Source of the DNA: Chlamydia trachomatis
Lineage (GTDB): Bacteria > Chlamydiota > Chlamydiia > Chlamydiales > Rhabdochlamydiaceae
Direction of reading: 5' to 3'
DNA: 64,000 nt
Assembly: GCA_945875745.1 (NCBI GenBank)
Contig: CAMCLJ010000002.1
Coordinates: 1-64,000 of the forward strand
Below are positions 9,073 through 18,079 of the stretch, one piece after another (positions within the stretch are counted from its first letter, which is position 1; each line of letters starts with the position of its first letter). Made by a program: the position numbers and the translations under genes. Below the pieces are notes generated by a model. The model ran no database searches. It was not told where the DNA came from and saw nothing but the letters and a program-made list of their open reading frames with translations.

Positions 9073-9731
9073 GGATTTGTGGGGGGTGCCAATTCACGTT
9101 TTAAGAGCTGCATAGATAGGATAAATACTTTTTCTTTAATATCCTGATGCGTTTTTTTGGTTAATTCGAATTGTTTGATGATACATTGAGGATGTTTTTC
9201 TGGACATAGGTAAGGGGAAATGTCAACTCCTTCTAATACAGAAAGAATTTTTTTAAGATCATCTTCATTAATCTCTATGGGATGCTTTTGTTTTTCTTCT
9301 ACTTCCTTAAAACGACCTTCCTGGACAATTATACCTTCTGCGAAAGCGAGCTTATTTTTATTGCTGCGCAGAAAATCCATCCTTTTGGCCACAGCGGCAG
9401 TCGATTCTTCCAATAAGGATAATCGTTCCCATTTTTTCTGCTCTGCTTCAAGAAATGATAGGGACTCTACATATTTATCTAGATAATAAGGATCAGCCCC
9501 TTGCATTTGGCTTAGAATTTGCTCTTCAGTATTTTTTTTTCTTTGTAAAAGCTGCGATCTTTGATGTAGCGATTCGAGATGGGTAGACATCTCTGAAAGG
9601 CGCGTATTTTTTACATAAAAATGATATCCAATAGCCATAGAAGGTAGTAGGCCGACAAACATAATGGTGGAAAGTATCGGTTTTTTAAGAAGCATATCCT
9701 TCCAATGTATGATCTGCCATTTCTTTTTCAT
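9069..9731 (-). CDS. GspM/PilO-like bitopic membrane protein
   Basis: A 220-residue protein with a basic cytosolic N-terminus, one transmembrane segment (about residues 17-36: KPILSTIMFVGLLPSMAIGY) and then a long charged alpha-helical, probably coiled-coil region rich in Glu, Gln, Lys and Leu. This topology, and its position directly after a PilM/GspL-like gene with a 4-base overlap, fits the GspM or PilO subunit of a type II secretion or type IV pilus assembly platform. I see no sequence motif that proves this; the call rests on size, topology and neighbour. The downstream MORN lipoprotein gene also overlaps by 4 bases. Confidence 0.55.
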   Translation of the reverse strand: MKKKWQIIHWKDMLLKKPILSTIMFVGLLPSMAIGYHFYVKNTRLSEMSTHLESLHQRSQLLQRKKNTEEQILSQMQGADPYYLDKYVESLSFLEAEQKKWERLSLLEESTAAVAKRMDFLRSNKNKLAFAEGIIVQEGRFKEVEEKQKHPIEINEDDLKKILSVLEGVDISPYLCPEKHPQCIIKQFELTKKTHQDIKEKVFILSMQLLKRELAPPTNP

Positions 9732-11305
9732 CGGTTTTCTGCCTTTAATCTAAGAAAAAAACTTGTTGTATATACAGAATCTTTTACATCCCACGTAATT
9801 TCTTTAAGGCGATCTACAATCATATCACCAGCTAAGAGAAGATTATGAAATTCTCGCGCTTTGCGGGAAGAGGGGCAGGTAAACTGCAACTCGACTTTAG
9901 CTACTGGTATGATGTTAGGACTATTGATTTTTGGGTATTTAATGATTTGATATTTAATATGATTGATATCGATCACATCCATGTGCATGAATGAATCAGC
10001 CGTTTTCTCAAGTCCCGGATGGTTACTAATCCACGCTAGGACTTCTGAGACCGAAGGAATTAGAGGAACAAAAACTGATCCTTTTTTATTTTTCCCTATT
10101 TTTTTCTGTATGGTATTGATTTTTTCCTCTAAGCCTTCTGGTTTATTTTGCTCAGGAAAATAGTGCTGGCACAGTGCCTCAATCTTTTTTTCTTTTTTTG
10201 AGTTGACTAAGGTCCCAGACAGAAAAAGAGTGGCAGCAAGAACCGCACATGATCCTGTATAGACAAGTAATGCTCGGAGCTGTTTTTTAAAGTATTTAGG
10301 TGATAGAAAATCGTACTGTCTTAACTGGATTGAGTTGACATCGGCTGCGGCTGCATCAAGAGCTAAGCCAATTGGGATGGCATAAGAGAACAGGGTTTCA
10401 GGCTGATAATCTTGGACTGAAGGGTTCGATAGTAGCCCCATTTCTTTTGGTAGCAAAGAGCTAAAAAAAGGTTCTAAAGACGGGAATAAAGAGACATTGC
10501 CCGTCAAAATCACATTTTGTATCTTTTGAAGAGGCACTTTGCTTTGAAAAAAAATAAGAATCCGGTCAATTTCTTTGCGCATCATTGATAGAGTTTCAAA
10601 TAAATGAGGCAAATTATCGGACGAGACCTCAGAGAAGTTTAGTGATATGGCTTTTTCTATTATTTTATGCTCTGGCAGATTTGGGCAGTCTTTAGATAGC
10701 GCCTCAAGCATTTTTTGTGTCCCTAAAAAAAAGGGATAGGATGTTTCTATTCTTCCCGATATCAAAAGCATAGAGAGGCTGCTTTGGCTTCCTATATAGA
10801 ATGCAATTACATCTTGTAGCTTTGGAAAGCAAAAAGAGACGAAACGCATCAAGGCCGCTGGATAGCAAGAGATAATGTCAGTTTCTATATTGTTTTCTGT
10901 ATATTTTTTTATATGAGAACTAATCGCTTTTTTTTCAGCTGCTACAATTTGGATCCGAGAAGAATTATTGGGCTTATCTTTCCAGATAATGGGAGTTATA
11001 AAACAGTCGGCTAAAGGGAATGGAAGGAGCTCTTCCATTTGTAGAGGTAGTGCAGATAAGATTTTTTTTTTATCAATTAATGGAAGGTCAAAGGTACGTA
11101 AGAAGACTTGGTTGGACTCAAGACCGGTAATAATCTGATCATTTGGGCTTAGGGTGAGTTCTGTGATTCGAATAGGATCATCGATTGATGTCATATTCAA
11201 TAGAGGAAGTGTTTTTAAAGAGATAATCGAAGGAGCTTTTTTGTCTGTGCGAATTCGAGCAATCCGAATCACAGCTTCTTCTATTTGGATCCCAAGAAAT
11301 AACAT
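9728..11305 (-). CDS. PilM/GspL-like type II secretion platform protein
   Basis: The N-terminal about 330 residues look like an actin/ASKHA fold as in PilM and the cytoplasmic part of GspL: MLFLGIQIEEAVIRIARI, VFLRTFDLPLIDKKKILSALPLQMEELLPFPL, VILTGNVSLFPSLEPFF and SYAIPIGLALDAAA. This is followed by one membrane span (around residues 345-365, LLVYTGSCAVLAATLFLSGTL) and a C-terminal helical/ferredoxin-like periplasmic part, the arrangement of GspL (PilM fused to PilN). GspL recruits the GspE ATPase to the inner membrane. I prefer the ATG at 11305, which has AGGTGGG upstream; an in-frame GTG at 11317 is possible. The gspDEFG cluster lies 34 kb away, so the machine is encoded at two loci. Confidence 0.7.
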   Translation of the reverse strand: MLFLGIQIEEAVIRIARIRTDKKAPSIISLKTLPLLNMTSIDDPIRITELTLSPNDQIITGLESNQVFLRTFDLPLIDKKKILSALPLQMEELLPFPLADCFITPIIWKDKPNNSSRIQIVAAEKKAISSHIKKYTENNIETDIISCYPAALMRFVSFCFPKLQDVIAFYIGSQSSLSMLLISGRIETSYPFFLGTQKMLEALSKDCPNLPEHKIIEKAISLNFSEVSSDNLPHLFETLSMMRKEIDRILIFFQSKVPLQKIQNVILTGNVSLFPSLEPFFSSLLPKEMGLLSNPSVQDYQPETLFSYAIPIGLALDAAAADVNSIQLRQYDFLSPKYFKKQLRALLVYTGSCAVLAATLFLSGTLVNSKKEKKIEALCQHYFPEQNKPEGLEEKINTIQKKIGKNKKGSVFVPLIPSVSEVLAWISNHPGLEKTADSFMHMDVIDINHIKYQIIKYPKINSPNIIPVAKVELQFTCPSSRKAREFHNLLLAGDMIVDRLKEITWDVKDSVYTTSFFLRLKAENR

Positions 11306-11414
11306 TTTAGTACCCACCTGGCAAATTCTATCGAATTTTATTCTTTTGATACATTTGTTAAAACAAAATAATCGATCTAGTCTAAACTTATACTAGTTCA
11401 TATCTCATGTTGTT

Positions 11415-13121
11415 TTAATATATTTTTGTAAAAACAACTTCGGTATATCCGTAATTGTTTTTATATATTGACACTAGTTTTATGTTTTTTTTATTAAACA
11501 AAGTTTTTAGATTAAAAGGTTCTTTAGGTATCGGCAGGAAAAAGTCATTTAAACAAAGACAGGGGTTCTGCTGGTGCTTGAGTCTGTTTTCAGTCTCAAA
11601 TAGAGCTTGTTCTTGAGTTGCATAAGAATCTATTTTTTCAATGCCGAACATCCATCTATAGAGCAGAATATTTTTATCATTTGCAGCTATGAGGGGATGC
11701 AGGTCTGGGATAACCCCTTTTAAAATCATCAGCTTCATCGCAGTTGCATTTTCCAGAACATATACACAAGAAGTGTTGGTTATACCTTCTTCATTTGTGA
11801 GGCGAACCCGGTAGATACGCCAAAGGATTTTGTTAAGGGTAATCTGTATCCAGTTAGGCCATAGTTGTTTGCTGAAAAAAAGAATTCCTAATAAAGAGGC
11901 TAATCCAACTGCTCTAAAACTAGCGCCTGGAGAGAAATCAAGGATCCCATTTAGCAGAAAAATGCTGATAGAGGCAACCAGTACTCCGATAAAGCTCAGG
12001 AAGTTCGTTGCCGCAATCACCTGCCCCCTTGTTTCAATGGGACTATTGATTTGAATAAACGAATCAAAAGGGATAACAAAGACCCCTCCTGCAATTCCCA
12101 TTATAATCAGAAGAGCGCATGTTCCAGTTAACGAAAAAGACAGGTCTTCTAAGAAAATCAATGAAAGAGATAAAAAAATACCTGCAAAACATGAAATCTG
12201 AAGATTTACTTTTTTTTTCATCCATCTTCCACATAGGTATGAGCCGGCAGCGATTCCTATGGCTAAAACTAAAAATAAGTAGCCGCCAGCGATTTCGGAA
12301 AGATGTAGGGAGTAGATCGCAAAAGGGATCATGTTTAGCTGAGCAAAAGCACCTATAAAAAGAAAAAATGCTGATCCTAAAATAGCTAGCCTTAAATGAG
12401 GGATCGTCCGACAAAATTGAAGGGTGCTGGAGATTTCACGAATAAAGAACCAGCTCAACTGTTTATTAGATCCCTGCGCCGGGGTTTTCTCAATGAATAG
12501 GCTACTAATAAATCCGAGCATAGCAATACTTAAGCATGCTACTGCCGTAAAGAGGAAGTGCTTGTCGCTGATGTGTGTGAGAAAGGAAGCTAAAAAAGTT
12601 CCTATGATCATGGCCATGTAGGTAAACGAGGTAATAAGGCCGTTGGCTTTGGTAATGTAGTCTTTAGTAACCAGTTCGGGAATAATCCCATATTTTGAAG
12701 GGCCAAAAATGGCGCTATGTGTTGCTAAAAAAAAGAGAAGAACATATGAGCCAAGCAGACTTTCAAAGTAGAATCCTAAGATGACAAGAGTCATAATAAT
12801 GACTTCAGAACCTTTTAAGATCTGAATAATTTTTTGTTTGCTGTATCGATCTGCCAGGATTCCTGCAGAAGAAGAGAAAAGAAGAAAGGGGAGGACGTAG
12901 ATGATGCCAGCAGCAGATAAAAGAGCTGGGGCCTTCTCTTTGCCTAGTACATGAATAAACAGAAAGATAAGAAGTAATTTATATAAATTATCATTAATCA
13001 CACCTAAAAATTGGGTGATGTTGAGCATCCATAGAGAATGATTCTCTTTTTTTCTTTTAAAAGAGAACTCCTTTAAAATAGATAAATATTGATTGATTGA
13101 TTTTTGAAAAATGGGTTTCAT
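11415..13121 (-). CDS. MFS transporter related to LplT/Aas, with C-terminal extension
   Basis: A multispanning protein (568 residues from ATG 13121; an in-frame TTG at 13145 is less likely). About 12 membrane segments occupy residues 30-405. The start LWMLNITQFLGVINDNLYKLLL and the loop GILADRYSKQKIIQ are typical of the lysophospholipid transporter LplT and of the MFS half of the fused Aas protein, which flips lysophospholipids for re-acylation. After the last span come about 160 soluble residues (from ITLNKILWRIYRVRL on) that do not show the HX4D acyltransferase motif and that I do not recognise. It could supply or remodel host-derived lipids. Start codon lies 59 bases from the divergent recC start, so both promoters must fit into this short gap. 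Confidence 0.78.
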   Translation of the reverse strand: MKPIFQKSINQYLSILKEFSFKRKKENHSLWMLNITQFLGVINDNLYKLLLIFLFIHVLGKEKAPALLSAAGIIYVLPFLLFSSSAGILADRYSKQKIIQILKGSEVIIMTLVILGFYFESLLGSYVLLFFLATHSAIFGPSKYGIIPELVTKDYITKANGLITSFTYMAMIIGTFLASFLTHISDKHFLFTAVACLSIAMLGFISSLFIEKTPAQGSNKQLSWFFIREISSTLQFCRTIPHLRLAILGSAFFLFIGAFAQLNMIPFAIYSLHLSEIAGGYLFLVLAIGIAAGSYLCGRWMKKKVNLQISCFAGIFLSLSLIFLEDLSFSLTGTCALLIIMGIAGGVFVIPFDSFIQINSPIETRGQVIAATNFLSFIGVLVASISIFLLNGILDFSPGASFRAVGLASLLGILFFSKQLWPNWIQITLNKILWRIYRVRLTNEEGITNTSCVYVLENATAMKLMILKGVIPDLHPLIAANDKNILLYRWMFGIEKIDSYATQEQALFETENRLKHQQNPCLCLNDFFLPIPKEPFNLKTLFNKKNIKLVSIYKNNYGYTEVVFTKIY

Positions 13122-13180
13122 AGTATATTGCTTTTTTAATTGCAAACTATCACTTTAATAAAAAGGATGCATCATAAGAG

Positions 13181-16100
13181 ATGGAAAAAAACACTTTTTT
13201 TGTTTTTTTCAGTAATAAATTGGAGGCGCTGGCGCAGCTGGCGCAGCAAAGGCTCTTTTCAGATCGTCTGGCTCTTGCTCGTCGGTTAATTATTGTTCCA
13301 GATACTCAAGTAAAAACCTTTCTTTATCGATATTTTGCTTTAGGATCACCTACAAAAGTAGCTTTTGGTTTAGAAATCCTTACCCTTGCAGAGGCTCTAT
13401 ATGCACTGACAAGACAAGCTAAACAAGAAAATCCCTTTTATATTCCCACACGCCTTGATTTTTCAATCACCATTGAAGGGATTTTAGCAGACCTTTATGT
13501 ATCTGATCAGACTGATTTTTCCTATAGCTTGCTTTATCAGTATTTGGGAGAGAAAAAGTCTGTGATTGGTTCTACGGTAAGAGGAAAAATGATTTCTCTT
13601 GCAGAAGAGCTTGCTCATTTTTTTTCTATTGTGGGGATGCAAAATAGCTCGGTTATTGAAGAATGGTTAAGTATTAATGGATGGGAGCAAAAAATATGGA
13701 AAAGGATTTTTCATAAAAATCCTTTTTGGGCGTACCCTGAAAAAATTGTAAGGGAAGTAGCTCCCAGTATCGATCGGGTCTGTCTTTTTGGGTTCTCGTA
13801 CCTTCCCGGTATCTATTTGCAATTCCTTAAAAAAATTAATGTCTATGCCTATTTATTATCCCCTTCGGAATTTTTTTGGGAAGATGTCTATAGCGATAAA
13901 GAAAGAGTGTTTTTGCAAAAAGTACTGGAAGGGAAGAAGACCCGTTTAAAAGTAAGGGAACAGCTAGATTTTTATCTTCGAGAGAGCAATCCATTAATTG
14001 GAAACTGGGGTAAATTAGGAAGGGAATTTATTAGGCAAATTGGGCTTGTTGAGCCTTATATTGAAGAGCTTTACGTCTCTGATCAAGGTGATACCACCTT
14101 AAAGCGTCTGCAGAATGATTTTTTACACCTAGGGCAAGATCAATATGAGTTGGAAGTACTAGAAGATGATGGTTCGTTAGAAATTCATTCTTGTACATCT
14201 AACATCCGGGAAGTAGAGGTTTTGCTTGAGAAATTGCAAAATTTAATTACAGAGGATCATTCGCTAGAGCCTAAGGATATTATAGTTTTATCTCCTGATA
14301 TCGAGAGGTATATCTCTTATATACATCAAGTTTTTTCCCAATCTTGCCTGCCATATAAGATTACAGATACCAGATCCGGTGGAAAGGAAGATCTTCTTCT
14401 TGCCATTGAACATTTACTTGGTTTAACAGATCAAAGATTTGATCTGTTTGCTGTTTTAGATTTTTTTTCGTTTGACCCCTTTTTAAAAAAGCAAGGCTGG
14501 ACACAGGAGCAGTTAGGAGCCCTGCGTAGATGGGCAGACAAGGTCTGTATTCAGTGGGGTATCAATAAAAAAAATCGAAAAGCTATTTTAGAGACAACAG
14601 TCGGGCAAGTGGAAGAGGTTTCTGATCAAGGGACCTGGATGTATGGATTAGAACGTTTATTATCGGGACTTGTTTTTTCTCGAGATGACATAGAAGGGGT
14701 TGATGGATTTGATTTTCCCTGGCCCTCTTATTTAGTAGATTGGAGTGAGAGTGAGTTTTTAGGTCAGGTAATAAAAATTATAGATCATCTGTATGAAGAT
14801 CTGAGACAATCTGAGCATATGCAGGCCAGCTTTGCAGATTGGCTCAGATATTTCGAAGAGATGCTCCCAAAATACTTTGTTTTTACAAACGATAATGTCT
14901 TTTTAGAAGAATGTAAAAAGATAGAGAGGGCATCTGATATCGGAGGCCTTTTTTCCTTGGGTAGCTTTAAAAGAATAATAGAGTCTCTTTCTCATCTGAA
15001 AAAAACCTCTTATCAGTCTGCTTTACTACAGGCAATTACCTTCTCTTCTTTAAAACCCGGCTCAGTTCTGCCCCATAAGGTCATTTATTTAATCGGAATG
15101 GATGAAGAAAGCTTTCCCAGAAAGGAATCAAGGGGATTTGTTGCAGATATGGGGGTGATTAGTAAAAGAGGATATTTCCCCTCACAGAAAGATGAGGATC
15201 AATATCTATTTTTAGAAGTTTTGCTCTCGTGCAGACAGCATCTGCTGATTTCATATTGCAGGATCTCCTCGCAAGATCATAAATTACAAACAGCCTCAGC
15301 TCCTGTCGAAGAGCTTATCGCTTATCTAGAGGATAAATATCCTAAAAGAGAGGAAAAAAAAAGAGTTGTTATTCACCCAGCACTTTCTTTCGATAGAAGT
15401 TACTTCTGCGAAGGCTCTATTTTTAGACCTAGCTCTCTTTATTTACAGAAATTAGCGCTTACTTATTATTCAGCAAAAAAGACACCACTACCCCCCTTTT
15501 TTCCAGTATTTTATGGAATAGAACCGAGCTGTAATCCTTCTTCGATAGAAACGATCCGTTTGGATGATTTACTTAAATTTGCAAAAAATCCGATTAAGTT
15601 TTTCTTTCAAGATCGATTAGGGATCTATTTCCCTTCTTTATTTCAAAAAGAGGATCCTGAATTTATTCTTGCTGGATATCAAAAAGCTCAGCTTAGAAAA
15701 GACTCTATGCAGCAAGATTGGATTGATGTGCTCGATGTAGCTAGAGCCAAAGGGCATCTGCCTCTTGGTCCTTTTGGGGATATTGCTATGAAAAAAATCG
15801 AGCAAGAGCAGCAGTTGCGAGGTAAGCAGTGGAGTCATTGGGGGATTGACCCTGGGCAGATACATAGTATTAGCCTTAACAGATCGGTTAAGGGATCTCA
15901 ATTTACGAAAAACACAATAACAATCCCTGCGTTAGAAATTACAAGTCCTGCAGGGATTAAATTTCTAATAGAAGGGACTTTAAATGATGTAACGTCTAAA
16001 GGCATTTGTTTTCATATACACAATACGTTGCAGGATTTAATTAGCATCTGGCCCCTTTATTTAGTCTATTTGAATGTGGCACCTATTTTAGAAAAAAAAG

Positions 16101-16429
16101 AGACTGCTTTGTATCCTCTAAAAACCCTTGAGAAAATCGATTTTATGATTGAAAAGCCAGAGCAGCTTCTCGGTCACTATTTAGATTATTTTCAATCGTG
16201 CAAAACCCAACCTTCGTTCTTAATGCCTGCCTGGAGCTCTAAAATCTTTAAAGAAGATGAAAAAGACTTTATCCATACGATGGAGCAAAGGTCTTTTATA
16301 GACATCTCCCCTTTCCCAGATGATTACCTACGCTGGCTCTTTTTAAGAGACCCCTCACCTAGTGCTCAAGGATTTTATCATCTGAAAACAAGAATAGACC
16401 CGACCCTGTTTATGCCTCTTTTGCCTTAG
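13181..16429 (+). CDS. recC: Exodeoxyribonuclease V subunit gamma (RecC)
   Basis: A 1082-residue protein matching RecC, the Chi-recognising subunit of the RecBCD helicase-nuclease for double-strand break repair. Recognisable stretches are the N-terminal FFSNKLEALAQLAQQRL and RRLIIVPDTQVKTFLYRYFA, ILSPDIERYISYIHQVF-like text (here IVLSPDIERYISYI), LPHKVIYLIGMDEESFPRKE, and KDEDQYLFLEVLLSCRQHLLISY. Length is close to the E. coli protein (about 1120). In contrast to a compact recCBD operon, the recB gene follows only after 1.65 kb of eroded sequence containing a pseudogene and an opposing gene. Confidence 0.93.
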   Translation: MEKNTFFVFFSNKLEALAQLAQQRLFSDRLALARRLIIVPDTQVKTFLYRYFALGSPTKVAFGLEILTLAEALYALTRQAKQENPFYIPTRLDFSITIEGILADLYVSDQTDFSYSLLYQYLGEKKSVIGSTVRGKMISLAEELAHFFSIVGMQNSSVIEEWLSINGWEQKIWKRIFHKNPFWAYPEKIVREVAPSIDRVCLFGFSYLPGIYLQFLKKINVYAYLLSPSEFFWEDVYSDKERVFLQKVLEGKKTRLKVREQLDFYLRESNPLIGNWGKLGREFIRQIGLVEPYIEELYVSDQGDTTLKRLQNDFLHLGQDQYELEVLEDDGSLEIHSCTSNIREVEVLLEKLQNLITEDHSLEPKDIIVLSPDIERYISYIHQVFSQSCLPYKITDTRSGGKEDLLLAIEHLLGLTDQRFDLFAVLDFFSFDPFLKKQGWTQEQLGALRRWADKVCIQWGINKKNRKAILETTVGQVEEVSDQGTWMYGLERLLSGLVFSRDDIEGVDGFDFPWPSYLVDWSESEFLGQVIKIIDHLYEDLRQSEHMQASFADWLRYFEEMLPKYFVFTNDNVFLEECKKIERASDIGGLFSLGSFKRIIESLSHLKKTSYQSALLQAITFSSLKPGSVLPHKVIYLIGMDEESFPRKESRGFVADMGVISKRGYFPSQKDEDQYLFLEVLLSCRQHLLISYCRISSQDHKLQTASAPVEELIAYLEDKYPKREEKKRVVIHPALSFDRSYFCEGSIFRPSSLYLQKLALTYYSAKKTPLPPFFPVFYGIEPSCNPSSIETIRLDDLLKFAKNPIKFFFQDRLGIYFPSLFQKEDPEFILAGYQKAQLRKDSMQQDWIDVLDVARAKGHLPLGPFGDIAMKKIEQEQQLRGKQWSHWGIDPGQIHSISLNRSVKGSQFTKNTITIPALEITSPAGIKFLIEGTLNDVTSKGICFHIHNTLQDLISIWPLYLVYLNVAPILEKKETALYPLKTLEKIDFMIEKPEQLLGHYLDYFQSCKTQPSFLMPAWSSKIFKEDEKDFIHTMEQRSFIDISPFPDDYLRWLFLRDPSPSAQGFYHLKTRIDPTLFMPLLP

Positions 16430-16562
16430 AAGGGAATGTTGAAAATCTACATGTTTATAAATGATTCAGCTTTATAAATCAGAAAACGCAAGAAATGAAA
16501 TATCTTGTAAACTCAATAATTTTTATGTAAATTTCAACTTCAGTAATTCTTTAGAAGAACGT

Positions 16563-17109
16563 ATGAAAAAGCATTTGTTTATTAATGGCTTTGCTTTGAT
16601 TCTCTATAGAAAAAGTTGGCATCAAAGAGGATGTAACCCTTTTTCAAGGGATAAAAGAAGTGAAGTTTTTCTTTCCGCCTAATATTTCTGCTAAAAACGT
16701 CGAGTTATTAAATAACTTTGCCATTGAATCGCTGAAAAAAATGGGGAAGATTATCCCTAAAACTCTTGATATCCAAAATCCTATTGAAGGATTGGATGAT
16801 CCCAATAGCTTTTTTAAAAGTCCTTCTTTAACCTACAACATTGAAAAAATTCAGGATATTTAAGGAAAGATCCTTTCCACATCTATGGCCACCTTAGTGT
16901 TGACAGGTGATGTAACAGTCGGTAGGACAAAGGATTACATACAAGCCGATCTGTGGAAAAAACAGTGCTTTATTCAATTAGATCTTGATAAGGATCCTGA
17001 TCAAGCAGTCAAACAAACATTTTCTTTCCTACTTAATGAATTAAATAAGGATCTTCTAAGAGCGAATAAAAAAGATCCAAATGAGATGACTTTCTATTTT
17101 GCTAAATAA
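16563..17109 (+). pseudogene. Decayed exported-protein gene (frameshift plus in-frame stop)
   Basis: Starting at ATG 16563 the reading frame encodes a signal-like MKKHLFINGFAL, then becomes poor. Shifting frame by one base near 16599 restores a protein-like sequence (FSIEKVGIKEDVTLFQGIKE ... NISAKNVELLNNFAIESLKK ... LTYNIEKIQDI) that ends at a TAA at 16861-16863. The same frame continues after that stop with MATLVLTGDVTVGRTKDYIQ and runs to 17109. One frameshift and one nonsense codon therefore interrupt what looks like a single gene for an exported protein of about 180 residues. I do not recognise the family. Alternatively, these are two or three separate short genes, but none has a good ribosome binding site. 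Confidence 0.55.
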
Positions 17110-17146
17110 AAAAATTAATAATCTCGAGTTTATACTAGAAAAATAG

Positions 17147-17346
17147 AAAGAGGCTTTTCTTTCCAATTCTATAAACGTAGCTACTTACTGTCGGTCGCTA
17201 TCTTTAGATGGTAAAATTCTTATAGCAGAGGAAAAAGGATCTATTTGCTCTGATAAAAGATCTGTTTATAAAAGTAGGTCGTTGTTAAAACGATTACTTG
17301 CTTTTGTTGTTATCCACCCCGCATTCATAGACGGGGTGTTAGATTG
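17147..17346 (+). other. Short open stretch without start, possible gene remnant
   Basis: Reading from 17147 gives about 65 uninterrupted codons with no plausible start (containing VATYCRSLSLDGKILIAEEK). Composition is protein-like but evidence is weak. It follows the pseudogene and may be another fragment of the same decay. A second fragment of this kind, 17969-18063, reads KIKDTQEKRWVSKEQKAVVC and ends just before recB. Confidence 0.25.
17315..17338. repeat. Short inverted repeat, possible weak terminator
   Basis: CACCCCG at 17315-17321 is complementary to CGGGGTG at 17332-17338, with a 10-base loop. It lies 22 bases beyond the 3' end of the minus-strand gene at 17360-17767, where a terminator is expected, but neither strand has a T-run, so function is uncertain. 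Confidence 0.4.
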
Positions 17347-17359
17347 AAAAGAATAGAGC

Positions 17360-17767
17360 CTAGTATTTTGGCTGCTGTCCTTTTGGGGTTAAAGCTAAAA
17401 TAGCGGCTTGGTAGGCCTTGGTACCTTGGATACAGAGATCTTCCTGGAGTGTAGCTAACGTTTGATTCCTATCGGCTTCCCTTTTTTTTTGCATCCGCTT
17501 ATTGAACTTTGATATAAGCGCCGCAGCCTCTGCTCCATTTGGTGCTGAGTCGGGGATATATTCGGCGCTCGGGTGTGCTACCCTTTCTTCTGTTGGTACA
17601 AGGATTCTTTTCTGTCCTATTGAGGAAACTTTCTCAGGCGCGTCTGCTGTCTTCGATGTTGTATTAGTAACTGGCTGGAGTGGGGGTCTCAAGCAAGGCA
17701 TTGAATCTTGATGATGCATCTGATTGAGCCCATCCGACAAGCTGGGGATACTTCTTTCTATTGGCAT
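17360..17767 (-). CDS. Hypothetical protein between recC and recB
   Basis: A 135-residue hydrophilic protein I do not recognise. A good ribosome binding site (GAGGAAAT) precedes the ATG, which supports a real gene. The N-terminal 75 residues are low in hydrophobics and rich in Ser, Pro, Thr and Gln, likely disordered; a charged helical stretch follows (AAALISKFNKRMQKKREADR) and the end is KAYQAAILALTPKG. No signal peptide or membrane segment is seen. A disordered Ser/Thr-rich N-terminus followed by a helix is common among type III secretion substrates of chlamydiae, but this is only a possibility. It is transcribed against recC and recB. Confidence 0.6.
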   Translation of the reverse strand: MPIERSIPSLSDGLNQMHHQDSMPCLRPPLQPVTNTTSKTADAPEKVSSIGQKRILVPTEERVAHPSAEYIPDSAPNGAEAAALISKFNKRMQKKREADRNQTLATLQEDLCIQGTKAYQAAILALTPKGQQPKY

Positions 17768-18079
17768 AATTTCCTCTCATTGGTTTTTAATCTTTCGATT
17801 ATATTTAATAACTGTCTCTTTAGTTTTTCAATTTAAATGATATTTTTAATAAATGTTTTATATTAAAAATATATTTAATCTTAAAATTTATTTATTTAAT
17901 CAAACTCAATTGATTTGAATTTAATTTTTATAAACAATTGGCTTATGCAACCCTAAATCGGGTTTTGAGGATTTCAATATAAAATCAAGGACACTCAAGA
18001 AAAAAGATGGGTTTCTAAAGAACAGAAAGCAGTTGTTTGCTACGATAAGCCTATTTATTGCTAAGGCTGGTATTGATTG
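17768..18079. other. AT-rich intergenic region upstream of recB
   Basis: About 310 bases without a credible gene. Positions 17800-17940 are extremely AT-rich, with long TTTAAT/ATTAAA tracts, and probably hold the promoter of the minus-strand gene that starts at 17767. Positions 17969-18063 form a startless coding-like fragment that ends just upstream of recB. No clear promoter could be assigned to recB. Confidence 0.4.

Noticed and set aside
16429-18079. Mobile element considered as the cause of the recC-recB separation
   Set aside because: No transposase, terminal inverted repeats or target duplication found; gene decay explains it.
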